64,000 nucleotides of DNA from Bacillus sp. FJAT-52991 (GTDB taxonomy: Bacteria; Bacillota; Bacilli; Bacillales; Domibacillaceae), in contig NZ_CP147404.1 of NCBI RefSeq assembly GCF_037201805.1, forward strand, positions 1,574,001-1,638,000, written 5' to 3'. Within the stretch, counting starts at the first letter, position 1. The number at the start of each line of letters is the position of its first letter. Shown here piece by piece: positions 51,486 through 63,359 of this stretch. Below the pieces are notes generated by a model that did no database searches, was not told the DNA's origin, and was given only the letters and a program-made list of their open reading frames with translations. The translations under genes were made by a program, and so were the position numbers.

Positions 51486-52727
51486 TTATGACCGAATTTG
51501 CCCGTTTCCTTTTACTAACGATTTAACGGTAGTAATGGCTTTAAGTCCCATAGGTCCTCTAGCATGAAGCTTTTGGGTACTAATTCCAATCTCAGCTCCT
51601 AAGCCAAATTGTTCTCCATCTGTAAAACGGGTAGAGGCGTTATGGTAAAGAACAGCCGCATCGATAGCGCGGAAAAACCAATCGACGTTTTCGCTTGTTT
51701 CGGAAACAATTGCCTCTGAATGCTTCGTTCCAAATGTATGAATATGGTCTACCGCTTCCTGTACGTCCGCGACCATTTTGACAGCAAGAATAGGAGCTAA
51801 ATATTCGGTACTCCAGTCTTCATTCGTCGCTTCTTTGACAAAGGAGAATTCGTTGGCTAACAATTGATCGCCTCGAAGTTCAACCCCTTCTTTATGCAAC
51901 GCGTCTAATATAGCTGCGCGATGAGGCCAACTTCGATGAATCAGCAAAGTTTCCGCTGCGTTACAGACAGATGGCCGCTGTGTTTTCGCATTCACAGCAA
52001 TGTCGATAGCCATTTGTTTGGCGGCACTTTCATCAATGAAAATATGACAGTTACCAACTCCCGTTTCCAAGACAGGAACCGTTGCTTGACGAATGACTGT
52101 TTGAATAAGACCGGCTCCACCACGAGGAATTAACACGTCTAAGTATTCATTTAACTGAAACATTTCAGAAGCGGCTTCTCGACTCGTATCTTCTAATAGT
52201 TGAAGAGCGTCTGCAGGAATAGGGGACTGTTGCAGAGCGGCCTTCATCACTTTTACTAGGGCTTGATTAGAATAAGTAGCCGAGGAGCTTCCTCGTAATA
52301 GCACAGCATTACCTGCTTTTAAGCATAATGCTGCAGCATCGACGGTTACATTTGGACGAGCCTCGTAGACCATGCCAATCACACCTAGAGGGACACGAAT
52401 GGTTTCAATTTTTAAACCGTTATCAATTTGCCATTCCTCTGTCACTTCTCCAACTGGATCTTTTAATTGGATCAGTTGGCGGACACCATCAGCGATTTGC
52501 TGAATGCGATCTTCTGTCAACTGCAAACGATCTAAAATATTAGGGGAGAAGCCTGCTTTTACTCCATTTTCCATATCTTTTGCGTTTTCCTGTAAAATAA
52601 AGTCTGATTGTTCCACAAGGGCCTCAGCTATTTTTTCTAACCCTTGATTCTTTTCATGTTCAGATAGCAGGCTCATTTGAAGGGAGGCTGCTTTTAATAG
52701 TTTTGCTTTTTCAATTAACTCACTCAT
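51486..52727 (-). CDS. proA: Gamma-glutamyl phosphate reductase
   Basis: The 413-residue enzyme catalyses the second step of proline synthesis, reducing gamma-glutamyl phosphate to glutamate semialdehyde with NADPH. Features are GVIGMVYEARPNVTVDAAAL, the nucleotide-binding GGAGLIQTVIRQATVPVLET and the catalytic cysteine in AKTQRPSVCNAAETLL. DGEQFGLGAEIGISTQKLHA RGPMG lies at the C-terminus. It starts behind TAGGAGAAC. It follows proB by 19 bp in the proBA operon, under the T-box at 53889. Confidence 0.96.
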   Translation of the reverse strand: MSELIEKAKLLKAASLQMSLLSEHEKNQGLEKIAEALVEQSDFILQENAKDMENGVKAGFSPNILDRLQLTEDRIQQIADGVRQLIQLKDPVGEVTEEWQIDNGLKIETIRVPLGVIGMVYEARPNVTVDAAALCLKAGNAVLLRGSSSATYSNQALVKVMKAALQQSPIPADALQLLEDTSREAASEMFQLNEYLDVLIPRGGAGLIQTVIRQATVPVLETGVGNCHIFIDESAAKQMAIDIAVNAKTQRPSVCNAAETLLIHRSWPHRAAILDALHKEGVELRGDQLLANEFSFVKEATNEDWSTEYLAPILAVKMVADVQEAVDHIHTFGTKHSEAIVSETSENVDWFFRAIDAAVLYHNASTRFTDGEQFGLGAEIGISTQKLHARGPMGLKAITTVKSLVKGNGQIRS

Positions 52728-52746
52728 TTTATTGTTCTCCTATTTA

Positions 52747-53862
52747 TTATTTAATGATGTTAGTAGTAACCCAGTTATCGCGGTGAATCACTTCCGCTCG
52801 CTCATTAATCGAGTACACCTTTGCTTCTGAGCTGGACAGGCCTTTTATTTTTTCGAGGTCGACTGAAGAATAAAACACTTGCCCTCTGCCGATAATCTCT
52901 CGTTGTTTATTCATAACATTGACCACATCCATTGGATAAAATAAACCTTCTACTGAGATCACGCCGGCAGGAAGCAGGCTCTTTCCTTTTGATAGAACGG
53001 CCATTTCAGCACCTTCATCCACTATCACATTTCCAGAGGTCTTTGCATGGTGAGCAATCCATTGCTTTTTCATTTGCATATGAGATTTAAAAGGAGAGCC
53101 GATATAGGTGCCATTGCCTTTTCCTTCAAGCATGTCTAGCAATTTATCGGCTCCTTCCCCAGTACCAACAAACACAGGAACGCCAAGAGATAGCGCTTTT
53201 TCAGCGGCGATCAGCTTTGATTTCATTCCACCAGTACCAATAGATGAACCACTGTCACCCGCATAACCAAGCATTTCTTCAGTTACTTCAGGAATAAAAT
53301 GAAATCGCTTCGCTTCAGGATTCGTTTTAGGGTTACGATCATACAGTCCGTCAATATCCGTTAGAATGATGAGAGCATCGGCTTGAACAAAGCCGCTCAC
53401 AAGGGCAGATAGCATGTCATTGTCTCCATAGGTCAGCTCTTCAATAGAAATGCAATCATTTTCGTTAATAATAGGGATTGCGCCTGCGCGTAATAGCTCT
53501 GACATCGCTGTATAAAAGTTTTGAAAGCGTCCGCGATTGTAAAAGTCTTCTCGTGTTAAGAGCATTTGTGCGACCGCTAGATGAAAGGGAGCGAACAATG
53601 AGATATATTTTTGAATCAATAGACTTTGGCCTACTGCGGCTGATGCTTGTTTGGCAGCGACTGTTTTCGGTCTTGATGTATAGCCTAATGATTGGAATCC
53701 CGCAGCCACCGCACCAGAAGAAACGATGATGACTTCATGGCCTTCATGTTTCATTTTGGCGATCGCTTGGACGTGATCCAATACTTTTTCCTCGACAATA
53801 TTTCCTTGCTCATCCGTTAATGAACTGCTTCCAATTTTCACAACTACTCGGTATTTCTTCAC
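52747..53862 (-). CDS. proB: Glutamate 5-kinase
   Basis: The 371-residue protein combines an amino-acid kinase domain ([65 protein letters not shown]) with a C-terminal PUA domain from about residue 275. It phosphorylates glutamate, the first and normally feedback-regulated step of proline synthesis. The start is GTG 53862 with AGGATGAT upstream. It is the first gene of proBA, placed directly behind a proline-specific T-box, so expression should respond to uncharged tRNA-Pro. Confidence 0.95.
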   Translation of the reverse strand: MKKYRVVVKIGSSSLTDEQGNIVEEKVLDHVQAIAKMKHEGHEVIIVSSGAVAAGFQSLGYTSRPKTVAAKQASAAVGQSLLIQKYISLFAPFHLAVAQMLLTREDFYNRGRFQNFYTAMSELLRAGAIPIINENDCISIEELTYGDNDMLSALVSGFVQADALIILTDIDGLYDRNPKTNPEAKRFHFIPEVTEEMLGYAGDSGSSIGTGGMKSKLIAAEKALSLGVPVFVGTGEGADKLLDMLEGKGNGTYIGSPFKSHMQMKKQWIAHHAKTSGNVIVDEGAEMAVLSKGKSLLPAGVISVEGLFYPMDVVNVMNKQREIIGRGQVFYSSVDLEKIKGLSSSEAKVYSINERAEVIHRDNWVTTNIIK

Positions 53863-53888
53863 GGTAAATCATCCTTTTTTAGAATTTA

Positions 53889-54118
53889 AAAAAGCATGCC
53901 CCTTCCATCCATAAAAGGACGGAGGGCATGCTGATCCGCGGTACCACCTTTTTTGGCGCAAGTTGCGCCCGCTCGATCCCGTAACGAGGGAGACGGCCTA
54001 TGTTTCCATAGGCGATATTACAAAGGGCAGGTTCAACTGCTTCCTGTGAGGAGCCTTGCAGCCGGCGGACTCCACTCTCTAGCACATTTCACAAATTTAC
54101 TAATCCCTTTATCGTTCA
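53889..54118 (-). promoter_or_regulatory. T-box riboswitch, proline specifier (CCU)
   Basis: On the minus strand the leader has AGAGAGTGGAG at the base of stem I and a specifier loop with GTTGAACCTGCCC, in which CCT (54029-54031) is a proline codon. The T-box GGTGGTACCGCGG sits at 53937-53949. The terminator stem AGCATGCCC...GGGCATGCT followed by TTTTTT lies at 53889-53933. Uncharged tRNA-Pro would stabilise the antiterminator and turn on proBA. Confidence 0.93.
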
Positions 54119-54137
54119 ATTATTCATAATTATTACA

Positions 54138-54165
54138 ATTATCTATAGTTTTTCCGATTTGTCAA
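54138..54165 (-). promoter_or_regulatory. SigA promoter of proBA
   Basis: On the minus strand TTGACA, a 16-bp spacer and GATAAT lie immediately upstream of the T-box leader. Confidence 0.75.
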
Positions 54166-54176
54166 GAGTATATGAG

Positions 54177-54818
54177 TTAAATATTTTTAAAATCGATGGA
54201 TTGATTTTTAATTAAGTCTAGAAAATGCTTTAAAATTCTTGCTGTTAATCCCCAAATAATTTGATTTTGATAAATATAAAAATACTCATCCATTTTTCGT
54301 GTTTGCCAATTGTAGTTTTCTCCCCCAACAATGAGGTCGAAGGGGAAGTCCGCTTCCGGCTCTACTTTAAAATGAATATGATGCTTTTTTGGAGAGTAGT
54401 GAAGTAAGTAATCAAGCGGCACAGTAAATATTTTTTCTACTTCATTAGGGTTCGGATGTAGTTCGTATTCTGATGGTAAAGAACCTACAAATGGATAAAT
54501 GATTGTGCCAAACGGAGAAATGATAAAATCTAGTGGGAATACTTGTGTAATGCCTAATTGTTGGATGCCCAGTTCTTCAGATGTTTCACGAATGGCCGTA
54601 TGAAGCTCATTTTTATCAAATTCTTCACTTCTCCCACCTGGAAAACAGACTTCACCTGGCTGTTTTCTCATTTGAAGGGAGCGAACTTGAAACAATATAT
54701 GAATCTCGTCTTCTTTTTCGATCAATGGAAGGAGAACAGCATATTTTGAGAAGTGCTCACTGCCTAAAATCGTTGGTTTTCGGTCACGGAATTGATTAAG
54801 TAGTTGCTCTCTTTTCAT
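54177..54818 (-). CDS. Nudix hydrolase, probable CoA pyrophosphatase
   Basis: The 213-residue protein carries the Nudix box GGRSEEFDKNELHTAIRETS then EELGI, and the upstream LQMRKQPGEVCFPGG that marks CoA-type Nudix enzymes (YeaB/NudL group). These hydrolyse CoA or acyl-CoA to phosphopantetheine and 3',5'-ADP. ATG 54818 is chosen because AGAGGA lies 5-6 bases upstream; the longer ATG at 54842 has no such site. It ends just before the proBA promoter and reads in the same direction. Confidence 0.87.
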   Translation of the reverse strand: MKREQLLNQFRDRKPTILGSEHFSKYAVLLPLIEKEDEIHILFQVRSLQMRKQPGEVCFPGGRSEEFDKNELHTAIRETSEELGIQQLGITQVFPLDFIISPFGTIIYPFVGSLPSEYELHPNPNEVEKIFTVPLDYLLHYSPKKHHIHFKVEPEADFPFDLIVGGENYNWQTRKMDEYFYIYQNQIIWGLTARILKHFLDLIKNQSIDFKNI

Positions 54819-54983
54819 ATGTTTCCTCTTTTCTTTACCCATTTCTTTAATTATAAAACAATTATAGACATTTGTGAAAAGAAGAGTCTATCAAAATAGA
54901 ATAAGAGAAGGATCTACCCCCACAAATTCGAACCTATATCTCTAGCTGACAAGTGAATTGTGGGAGTTAGATCATAAGAACAT

Positions 54984-57132
<2,149 letters not shown>

Positions 57133-57242
57133 TTTGAAAAATATTCAATTTTCTCTTTCACCTTATACTAGATTTTGTAGAAAGTAAAGAAAAAAAGATA
57201 ACTAGCTGGTATAATGTTTTTAAAAATTTGGAGGTGCTTTTA

Positions 57243-57806
57243 TTGAATCCAATATTAATAGATTTTCCACAAGAAATCTATACGGAGAGATTGCATATTC
57301 GAATACCCTTACCAGGTGATGGAGAAGCTTTATATCAGGCAATTCAATCCTCTTTCGATGAGTTAAAACCATGGCTTCCGTTCGTTCATCATGAGCAATC
57401 ACTTGAAGGGGCAGAGGCGAATGTAAGAGAGGCTTACGCAAAATTTATTACGCGTGAAGATTTAAGATTACATCTTTTTAAGAAAGATACAGGAGAATTT
57501 ATCGGGTCTTCTGGTTTGCATCGAATGGATTGGAAGGTACGTAAATTTGAAATTGGCTACTGGCTAGACACTAAATTTTCAGGGTATGGGTACATGACGG
57601 AGGCTGTAAAAGCGATTATTGACTTTGCTTTTGATCATTTAGAGGCTAATCGAGTAGAAATTAAATGTGATCCTGATAATAAAAGGAGTCGTGCAATTGC
57701 AGAAAAATTACATTTTACTCTTGAAGGGATCATAAGAAACGATCAATTATCTGCGGATGGCAGTCAAATTAGAGATACATGTATGTACGCACGGATAGAC
57801 AAATAA
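57243..57806 (+). CDS. RimJ/RimL-type GNAT N-acetyltransferase
   Basis: The 187-residue acetyltransferase has ERLHIRIPLPGDGEALYQAI, GEFIGSSGLHRMDWKVRKFE, the acetyl-CoA loop YWLDTKFSGYGYMTEAVKAI and CDPDNKRSRAIAEKLHFTLE. That is the RimJ/RimL and YdaF-like pattern of N-terminal or small-molecule acetylation. TTG 57243 is the start, since GGAGGTG (57230-57236) is its ribosome site. An extended -10 (TGGTATAATG) lies near 57207-57216. The substrate is not predictable. It is followed 160 bp later by the histidine kinase gene. Confidence 0.88.
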   Translation: MNPILIDFPQEIYTERLHIRIPLPGDGEALYQAIQSSFDELKPWLPFVHHEQSLEGAEANVREAYAKFITREDLRLHLFKKDTGEFIGSSGLHRMDWKVRKFEIGYWLDTKFSGYGYMTEAVKAIIDFAFDHLEANRVEIKCDPDNKRSRAIAEKLHFTLEGIIRNDQLSADGSQIRDTCMYARIDK

Positions 57807-57965
57807 ATATAGGACTAGTTGCGTTTTTTGATTCAAAGATGTTACCATCCATTTCTTTCGTTCATCTATAGAAGTTATTGTCGGAAAAGCTCATCATTTG
57901 TTGAAAAGTTTTTGCTGAAAAAATACGAATATTTCGACATAGTAGAAAGAGGGAGAGGATGTTTT

Positions 57966-59765
57966 GTGAACAATAAATCGATGATAAATATAATGAGTGG
58001 TAGACATATAGAATGGTTTTGGGAGAACAGCTCGGATCTAATTTTTTCAATGAATGTAGAAGGTGTTATGTTGATGGGAAATCCTGTATTTATTAAAACG
58101 ACAGGATTAGATCCGAAAAATGAAACTATTTCAATATTCGATCTTTGGGATAGCAAGCCACACACAAAAGTAATGGAACTTATGAAACAAGCCGTAGAAA
58201 GCTCTTGTTCTGTTTCGACTACTGCAAGAATTTTTCATCGAACTGGAGCTTTATTTATTTATAAATGGAACATTATTTATGATCCGCAAAATACGTTGTT
58301 TTATTTAATGGGTCAAAAGGTGTCGGAAGCAACTGGTTGTTTCGGATGGTGTGATGCCTTTTTGGCTACTACTAATGATCCTGTGTATATATTAAATTCT
58401 GAAGGCAAAATTATAAATGTAAATGAGGCGTTTGAAAGGGTTTACGGCTGGACTTTAGACGAATTGATCGGGACAGAACTGCCAACTATTCCTTATCATT
58501 TGAGAGGAGAAAGGAGAATATTTTCAGAGGTACTTCAATATGGAAGTATGGTTCGTAACCATAAGTCCATTCGTCAAAAAAAAGATAAATCTCTCATACA
58601 TGCAGTCGTATCCATTACACCTGTCAATGACATTCACGGAAATGTTGTGGCTGTTGTAGGAGTTAGCAGAAATATTACAGATAAAGTTCAAGCAGCCTTA
58701 CTATTAGATCGCAAAGTAAAAGAATTAAAAGAACATGAATTGAAATTTCTAGAAATATCTGAAAATATAAATGAAATATTTTGTGTCTTTGATTTGTTGG
58801 TGAATCAAGTAGTATATATTAGTCCATCTTATGAAAGAATACTTGGTCATTCTAAAGATGAGTTTTATAAAAATTTTCGTATTATTTATCAACTGGTTCA
58901 TGAAGAAGATCAAGAAATATTTAAACAATTTCTCAAATCGACCAATACAAATTCAGAAGTAGAATATCGGATTGTTCATGAAGATGGTAGCATAAAGTGG
59001 CTTAGGTCAAGAAAAACACCGATAAAGGATCAAAAGTATCTTCATCGGGTCGCGACAGTAACTCAGGACATTTCTAATTTAAAAGAGAAAGAACTATTAC
59101 TAAACAAACAAGATAAGCTAGGAGCAATTGGTCAATTAGCAGCAGGAATCGCTCATGAAGTGAGAAATCCTTTAACAGCAATCAAAGGGTTTACGCAATT
59201 ATGGGGACAAGAAACCCACAATAAATACAGTGAGATTATACTATCTGAGCTCGATCGAATTGAGTCCATTATGCAGGAGTTTTTAATGTTAGCTAAACCG
59301 AATCAAGAAACAAAATTCGAAGTGCATGATATTAATCAACTAGTAAATGAAACTATCGGTTTTATGCATCCAGAAGCATTACTTCATAAGGTGGAACTGA
59401 TAACAGACATTACTCAAGAATTGCCACTTGTAAAATTAGAAAAGAAGCAAATAAAACAGGTGATGCTCAACCTTATTAAAAATGCAATCGATTCCATGCC
59501 AACTGGAGGCAATTTATTAGTCAAAACAAAAAAATTAGACAACAAATATGTATGTATCGAAGTGATTGATGAGGGGATTGGCATCTCTCAAGACCGTATT
59601 CCTCGACTTGGTGAGCCTTTTTACTCTAATAAAGAAAAAGGGACCGGCTTAGGGCTCATGGTCAGTTTTAAAATCATCGGACATCATAAAGGCAAGATTT
59701 TATTTGAAAGTGAAGAAGAAAAAGGAACAAAAGTTCAAGTTTGTTTGCCACTTAAGATGGAGTAG
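57966..59765 (+). CDS. Multi-PAS sensor histidine kinase (KinA/KinE-like)
   Basis: The 599-residue cytoplasmic kinase has no membrane helix. Three PAS-type segments (about 10-120, 130-245 and 255-370, for example SEGKIINVNEAFERVYGWTL and VVYISPSYERILGHSKDEFY) precede the HisKA dimerisation box. The phospho-accepting His is in AAGIAHEVRNPLTAIKGFTQ. The ATPase domain has NLIKNAIDSMPTGG, EVIDEGIGISQDRI and KEKGTGLGLMVSFKIIGHHK. No response regulator is adjacent, which fits Bacillus sporulation kinases that feed Spo0F. GTG 57966 is preferred because AGGGAGAGG sits seven bases upstream. Confidence 0.9.
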   Translation: MNNKSMINIMSGRHIEWFWENSSDLIFSMNVEGVMLMGNPVFIKTTGLDPKNETISIFDLWDSKPHTKVMELMKQAVESSCSVSTTARIFHRTGALFIYKWNIIYDPQNTLFYLMGQKVSEATGCFGWCDAFLATTNDPVYILNSEGKIINVNEAFERVYGWTLDELIGTELPTIPYHLRGERRIFSEVLQYGSMVRNHKSIRQKKDKSLIHAVVSITPVNDIHGNVVAVVGVSRNITDKVQAALLLDRKVKELKEHELKFLEISENINEIFCVFDLLVNQVVYISPSYERILGHSKDEFYKNFRIIYQLVHEEDQEIFKQFLKSTNTNSEVEYRIVHEDGSIKWLRSRKTPIKDQKYLHRVATVTQDISNLKEKELLLNKQDKLGAIGQLAAGIAHEVRNPLTAIKGFTQLWGQETHNKYSEIILSELDRIESIMQEFLMLAKPNQETKFEVHDINQLVNETIGFMHPEALLHKVELITDITQELPLVKLEKKQIKQVMLNLIKNAIDSMPTGGNLLVKTKKLDNKYVCIEVIDEGIGISQDRIPRLGEPFYSNKEKGTGLGLMVSFKIIGHHKGKILFESEEEKGTKVQVCLPLKME

Positions 59766-59790
59766 GTGAAAGGAAGTAAATATAATGAGC

Positions 59791-59831
59791 TAATCGGGAG
59801 TGCTAGATTTAATAGCAGTCCCGATTTTTTG
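59791..59831 (+). terminator. Terminator of the kinase gene
   Basis: The arms AATCGGGAGTGCTA / TAGCAGTCCCGATT are followed by TTTTGTTTCG. Confidence 0.85.
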
Positions 59832-59961
59832 TTTCGTTTCATTCTCAGATAAAATTTAAAACAATACATTATGTGCAAAATTCAAAATTAGATTTTAAAC
59901 AATGAGCATTTAAGACACGCAAAGTCCTGTCACAAAGTCAATATGTTTTTTTCTTTTTTTT

Positions 59962-60040
59962 AAGATAATATTTTTGAAAAATTTTTATTTTTTTGCATTT
60001 AACTATTGTGTAAAGATTCTAAAAAATTGTAATATAATAA
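59962..60040 (+). promoter_or_regulatory. ilvE upstream region: CodY-like box and TATAAT
   Basis: TATTTTTGAAAAATT (about 59969-59983) is an imperfect match to the CodY consensus AATTTTCWGAAAATT. A TATAAT lies near 60033. CodY control of ilvE-type aminotransferases is known in B. subtilis. The rest of 59832-60105 is AT-rich without a gene. Confidence 0.4.
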
Positions 60041-60105
60041 GTATATATTTATTGATTGGTGAATTTTTCTAAACCAAATATTTATTCAGCAAGGAGTTAT
60101 GCAAA

Positions 60106-61197
60106 ATGTCAGAAAAAACAATTCAAGTTAATTTAAGTCCCGAAAGAAAGCCAAAACCAGAATCTAATCAATTAGGATTTGGAAAAATATTTACTGACCA
60201 TATGTTTGTGATGGATTATACAGAAGGGAAGGGGTGGCATGATCCACGTGTTGTTCCGTATCAGCCACTTACATTAGACCCTGCTTCGATGATTTTTCAT
60301 TATGGGCAAACTGTATTTGAAGGATTAAAAGCTTATTTAACAAATGATAATCGGATTTTATTATTCCGTCCGGAAAGAAATATGCAAAGGTTAAATCGTT
60401 CAAACGATCGATTATGTATTCCGAATATTGATGAGGAACTAGCCTTAGAAGCATTAAAAAAATTAATTTTAGTGGATAAAGAATGGATTCCTACAGCAGA
60501 AGGTACATCACTTTATATTCGTCCATTCATTATTGCAACGGAACCGTTTCTTGGGGTCCATGCATCAAACAGCTATCAATTCATTATCATTCTTTCACCG
60601 GTAGGTTCGTATTATAAAGAAGGGATTCAGCCAGTAAAAATTCTTGTGGAAAGCGACTATGTTCGTGCGGTAGCTGGTGGAACAGGTGAAGCAAAAACTG
60701 CAGGCAACTATGCCTCTAGTTTGAAAGCTCAAGAGGTAGCTAGCCAAAAAGAATACTCCCAAGTTTTATGGCTAGACGGATTAGAGAAGAAATATATTGA
60801 AGAAGTTGGCAGTATGAATGTGTTCTTTAAAATAGATGGAGAAGTTGTCACACCAGCATTGAATGGCAGCATTCTCGAAGGTGTGACACGCAACTCCGTT
60901 ATTCACCTGCTGAAGCATTGGGGAGTACCCGTTTCAGAACGCAAAATTTCTATGCAAGAAGTATATGATGCGTATAAAGCTGGGAAATTAGAAGAAGCTT
61001 TCGGTACCGGAACAGCTGCCGTCATTTCACCTGTTGGGGAGTTTTTCTGGAAAGATGAGAAACTTGTCATTAATGAAGGCAAAACGGGGGAAATCTCTAA
61101 ACGACTTTATCAAACAATTACAGGCATTCAAAATGGAACAGAACAAGATCCATTTGATTGGGTAGTGGAAGTCCATCAAGAAGCTGTAGCAAAATAA
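60106..61197 (+). CDS. ilvE: Branched-chain amino-acid aminotransferase
   Basis: The 363-residue PLP enzyme of fold type IV transaminates valine, leucine and isoleucine with 2-oxoglutarate. It has FHYGQTVFEGLKAYLTNDNR, SLYIRPFIIATEPFLGVHAS and the PLP lysine in GTGEAKTAGNYASSLKAQEV. EEVGSMNVFFKIDGEVVTPA and AFGTGTAAVISPVGEF follow. The length and motifs match Bacillus YbgE/YwaA. It starts with ATG behind AAGGAGT. Its stop codon (61195-61197) overlaps the edge of hairpin repeat copy 5, which may serve as its terminator. Confidence 0.95.
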   Translation: MSEKTIQVNLSPERKPKPESNQLGFGKIFTDHMFVMDYTEGKGWHDPRVVPYQPLTLDPASMIFHYGQTVFEGLKAYLTNDNRILLFRPERNMQRLNRSNDRLCIPNIDEELALEALKKLILVDKEWIPTAEGTSLYIRPFIIATEPFLGVHASNSYQFIIILSPVGSYYKEGIQPVKILVESDYVRAVAGGTGEAKTAGNYASSLKAQEVASQKEYSQVLWLDGLEKKYIEEVGSMNVFFKIDGEVVTPALNGSILEGVTRNSVIHLLKHWGVPVSERKISMQEVYDAYKAGKLEEAFGTGTAAVISPVGEFFWKDEKLVINEGKTGEISKRLYQTITGIQNGTEQDPFDWVVEVHQEAVAK

Positions 61198-61327
61198 AGT
61201 GAAACTTCAATCAGTGGGGGTTTTCTTCATCCCCCACTGATAAAAGAAGAACAAAGGCTAACGTCGCAACGTCCTGTTGCAACGCCTTTGTAACCTGCAT
61301 CCTGCAGGCCCGTTAATGCGGGATAAA
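61194..61327 (-). repeat. Hairpin repeat family, copy 5 (different middle block)
   Basis: It keeps the outer hairpin (CAATCAGTGGGGG / CCCCCACTGAT) and the far end GCCCGTTAATGCGGGATAAA. The middle is replaced by CAAAGGCTAACGTCGCAACG then TCCTGTTGCAACGCCTTTG, another hairpin, and CTGCATCCTGCAG. It starts inside the ilvE stop codon. Confidence 0.85.
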
Positions 61328-61328
61328 T

Positions 61329-61362
61329 AAAAGACGTCTAGCTAAATAAGTAGACGTCTTTA
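61329..61362. terminator. Terminator of the L,D-transpeptidase gene
   Basis: The arms AAAGACGTCTA / TAGACGTCTTT are clear on both strands. Confidence 0.8.
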
Positions 61363-61371
61363 CAGTAAAAA

Positions 61372-61878
61372 TTAATAATGTATGTTCACTTCAGTACCAA
61401 TTGGAACAGTTTTTGCGAGTTGTTCTACATCATGATTGTACATTCGAATACAGCCTTTAGAAACGTATTTTCCAATGGAGGCAGGATTATTTGTACCATG
61501 AATACCATATGACTTTTTAGATAAACTCATCCACATTGTACCATATGGGCCACCTGGATTTGGTGCTTTATTAATAATCACAAAAGTTCCAACTGGTGTT
61601 CGAGTCAGCATTTTCCCTACACCTATTGGATAAACTTTGACGATTCTTCCTCGATACGTCAAAGTCAAGGTTCGAGCAGACAGAGAAACGGAAATTTTAT
61701 AAGGGATCGTTGCAGGAGAGGGCAGTCTTGGGATAGTAATTTTTTGACCAATGTAAATGCGGTTTTGTTGAATTTCAGGGTTAGCCTCTATCAGTTCCGC
61801 CAAGGAGACTCGATAATCTTGAGAGATAGACGTTAGCGTTTCACCTGCCTTTACTATATGGAAAATGATGATCACCAC
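61372..61878 (-). CDS. L,D-transpeptidase with LysM domain (YkuD family)
   Basis: The 168-residue protein has an N-terminal LysM peptidoglycan-binding domain ([20 protein letters not shown] then [20 protein letters not shown]) and a YkuD catalytic domain. Its active-site motif is [18 protein letters not shown] then IRM, with His127 and Cys143. It is close to B. subtilis YkuD/YciB in size and layout. It forms 3-3 cross-links or modifies spore cortex or wall. No cleavable signal is visible, as in YkuD. The start is GTG 61875-61878 near AAAGGTGG; the exact start is uncertain. Confidence 0.9.
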   Translation of the reverse strand: MVIIIFHIVKAGETLTSISQDYRVSLAELIEANPEIQQNRIYIGQKITIPRLPSPATIPYKISVSLSARTLTLTYRGRIVKVYPIGVGKMLTRTPVGTFVIINKAPNPGGPYGTMWMSLSKKSYGIHGTNNPASIGKYVSKGCIRMYNHDVEQLAKTVPIGTEVNIHY

Positions 61879-61963
61879 CTTTGTATAGAAGGCCAGTTTT
61901 GTTAATAAAGTGTATGTTCATTTCTAATTTATATGTTATTTAGGATTAGAAAAGGAGAACTCT

Positions 61964-63190
61964 ATGTCCGCTGATCAGCCAGGTTTATTAAAAAATCCTT
62001 TTGTTCGAGCTATTCTTGCTTCTGCTTTATTTCTCCAGGTAGGTATTTGGATTCGGAATTTTGCGGTGTTGCTTTTTATTATGGAACAAACGAATGGGGA
62101 TCCATTTGCCGTTTCTATGATTTCTGTAGCGGAATTTGCGCCGATTTTTATTTTTTCTTTTATTGGTGGAACATTTGCTGATCGTTGGCGCCCAAAAAGA
62201 ACGATGATTTGGTGTGATATATTAAGTGCATTATCGGTATTTGCCGTCTTACTAGCATTGATGGTTAGCACATGGAAACTGGTTTTCCTTGCCACGCTTA
62301 TTTCATCTATTCTTTCACAGTTTTCCCAGCCTTCTGGCATGAAATTGTTTAAATTGCATTTGTCTGATTCTCTTGTTCAGGCCGCAATGTCTATTTATCA
62401 AACAATTTTTGCTGTTTTTATGATCTTAGGTCCAGCACTTGGTACAGTGGTTTATCAAAATCTTGGCCTTTATGCTTCGATTTTCATAACAGGACTAGCC
62501 TTTTTATTTTCAGCTTTAATGTTAGCCTTCATTCCAAAGGATCAACTGGCTGATGAGGCCGAAGAGAAAACTACTTTGCTTCAAGAAATGAAAAGTGGTG
62601 TTCGGTACGTTTGGGACAGAAAAGTACTAAAGTTATTAGGTATTTGCTTTATGGCAGCAGGCCTTGGGATTGGATTAATTCAGCCGCTAAATATTTTTCT
62701 TGTCATTGAACGGCTAGGATTAGAAAAAGAAAATCTACAGTGGTTATTAATGGTTAATGGAAGTGGAATGATTGTCGGTGGTGCTTTGGCGATGAGCTTT
62801 TCTCAAAAAGTTTCACCTCAAAAAATGCTGATTATGGGTATGCTTATGAACGCGATGGGCATTAGTGTGATCGGTCTATCTTCCAACCTATGGCTCACAT
62901 TAGGAGCAGAATTTATTTGTGGATTATTTATGCCATGTATTCAAATTGGGATAAACACAATGATTTTGCAAAATACAGAGGGGAACTTTATTGGCAGAGT
63001 AAACGGGATCTTAATGCCGCTTTTTACTGGTTCGATGGTTGTCACGATGAGTATAGCTGGTTCTTTAATGAACATGTTTTCGATTGTTCCATTATACCAA
63101 GCAGCGGCTGTTTTATTTATCATTGGTATGATTTTTATCTTACCTTTGTATCATATGAAAAGCCAAGCGAGTTCAAATGCTGTTCAATAG
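61964..63190 (+). CDS. MFS transporter (MFS_3 / enterobactin-exporter-like)
   Basis: The 408-residue membrane protein has about 12 helices. Markers are QVGIWIRNFAVLLFIMEQTN, FSFIGGTFADRWRPKRTMIW (motif A), LGPALGTVVYQNLGLYASIF and FICGLFMPCIQIGINTMILQ. This arrangement is found in the MFS_3 group of exporters, including siderophore and macrolide exporters. It starts with ATG behind AAAAGGAGAAC. It is divergent from the L,D-transpeptidase gene. The substrate is unknown. Confidence 0.87.
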   Translation: MSADQPGLLKNPFVRAILASALFLQVGIWIRNFAVLLFIMEQTNGDPFAVSMISVAEFAPIFIFSFIGGTFADRWRPKRTMIWCDILSALSVFAVLLALMVSTWKLVFLATLISSILSQFSQPSGMKLFKLHLSDSLVQAAMSIYQTIFAVFMILGPALGTVVYQNLGLYASIFITGLAFLFSALMLAFIPKDQLADEAEEKTTLLQEMKSGVRYVWDRKVLKLLGICFMAAGLGIGLIQPLNIFLVIERLGLEKENLQWLLMVNGSGMIVGGALAMSFSQKVSPQKMLIMGMLMNAMGISVIGLSSNLWLTLGAEFICGLFMPCIQIGINTMILQNTEGNFIGRVNGILMPLFTGSMVVTMSIAGSLMNMFSIVPLYQAAAVLFIIGMIFILPLYHMKSQASSNAVQ

Positions 63191-63359
63191 AAATCAAAAA
63201 ATTAGTGAAAAAAGGGAGGGAAAACTCCCTCTCTTCATTATTTCGTTTTAAATGGTCAGACAGTTTGAGAGAAAGTGCTTACTATGAAACCAAGAAACAA
63301 CACTAAGGCTTTGTTTTCCTTGTTTTGTCGGTCGGGTCACTTGTTATGACGTTAAATCT

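Noticed and set aside
63205-63240. Hairpin GGGAG-ggaaaa-CTCCC as the MFS terminator
   Set aside because: The stem is only five pairs and the downstream T-run is poor; not strong enough to annotate.
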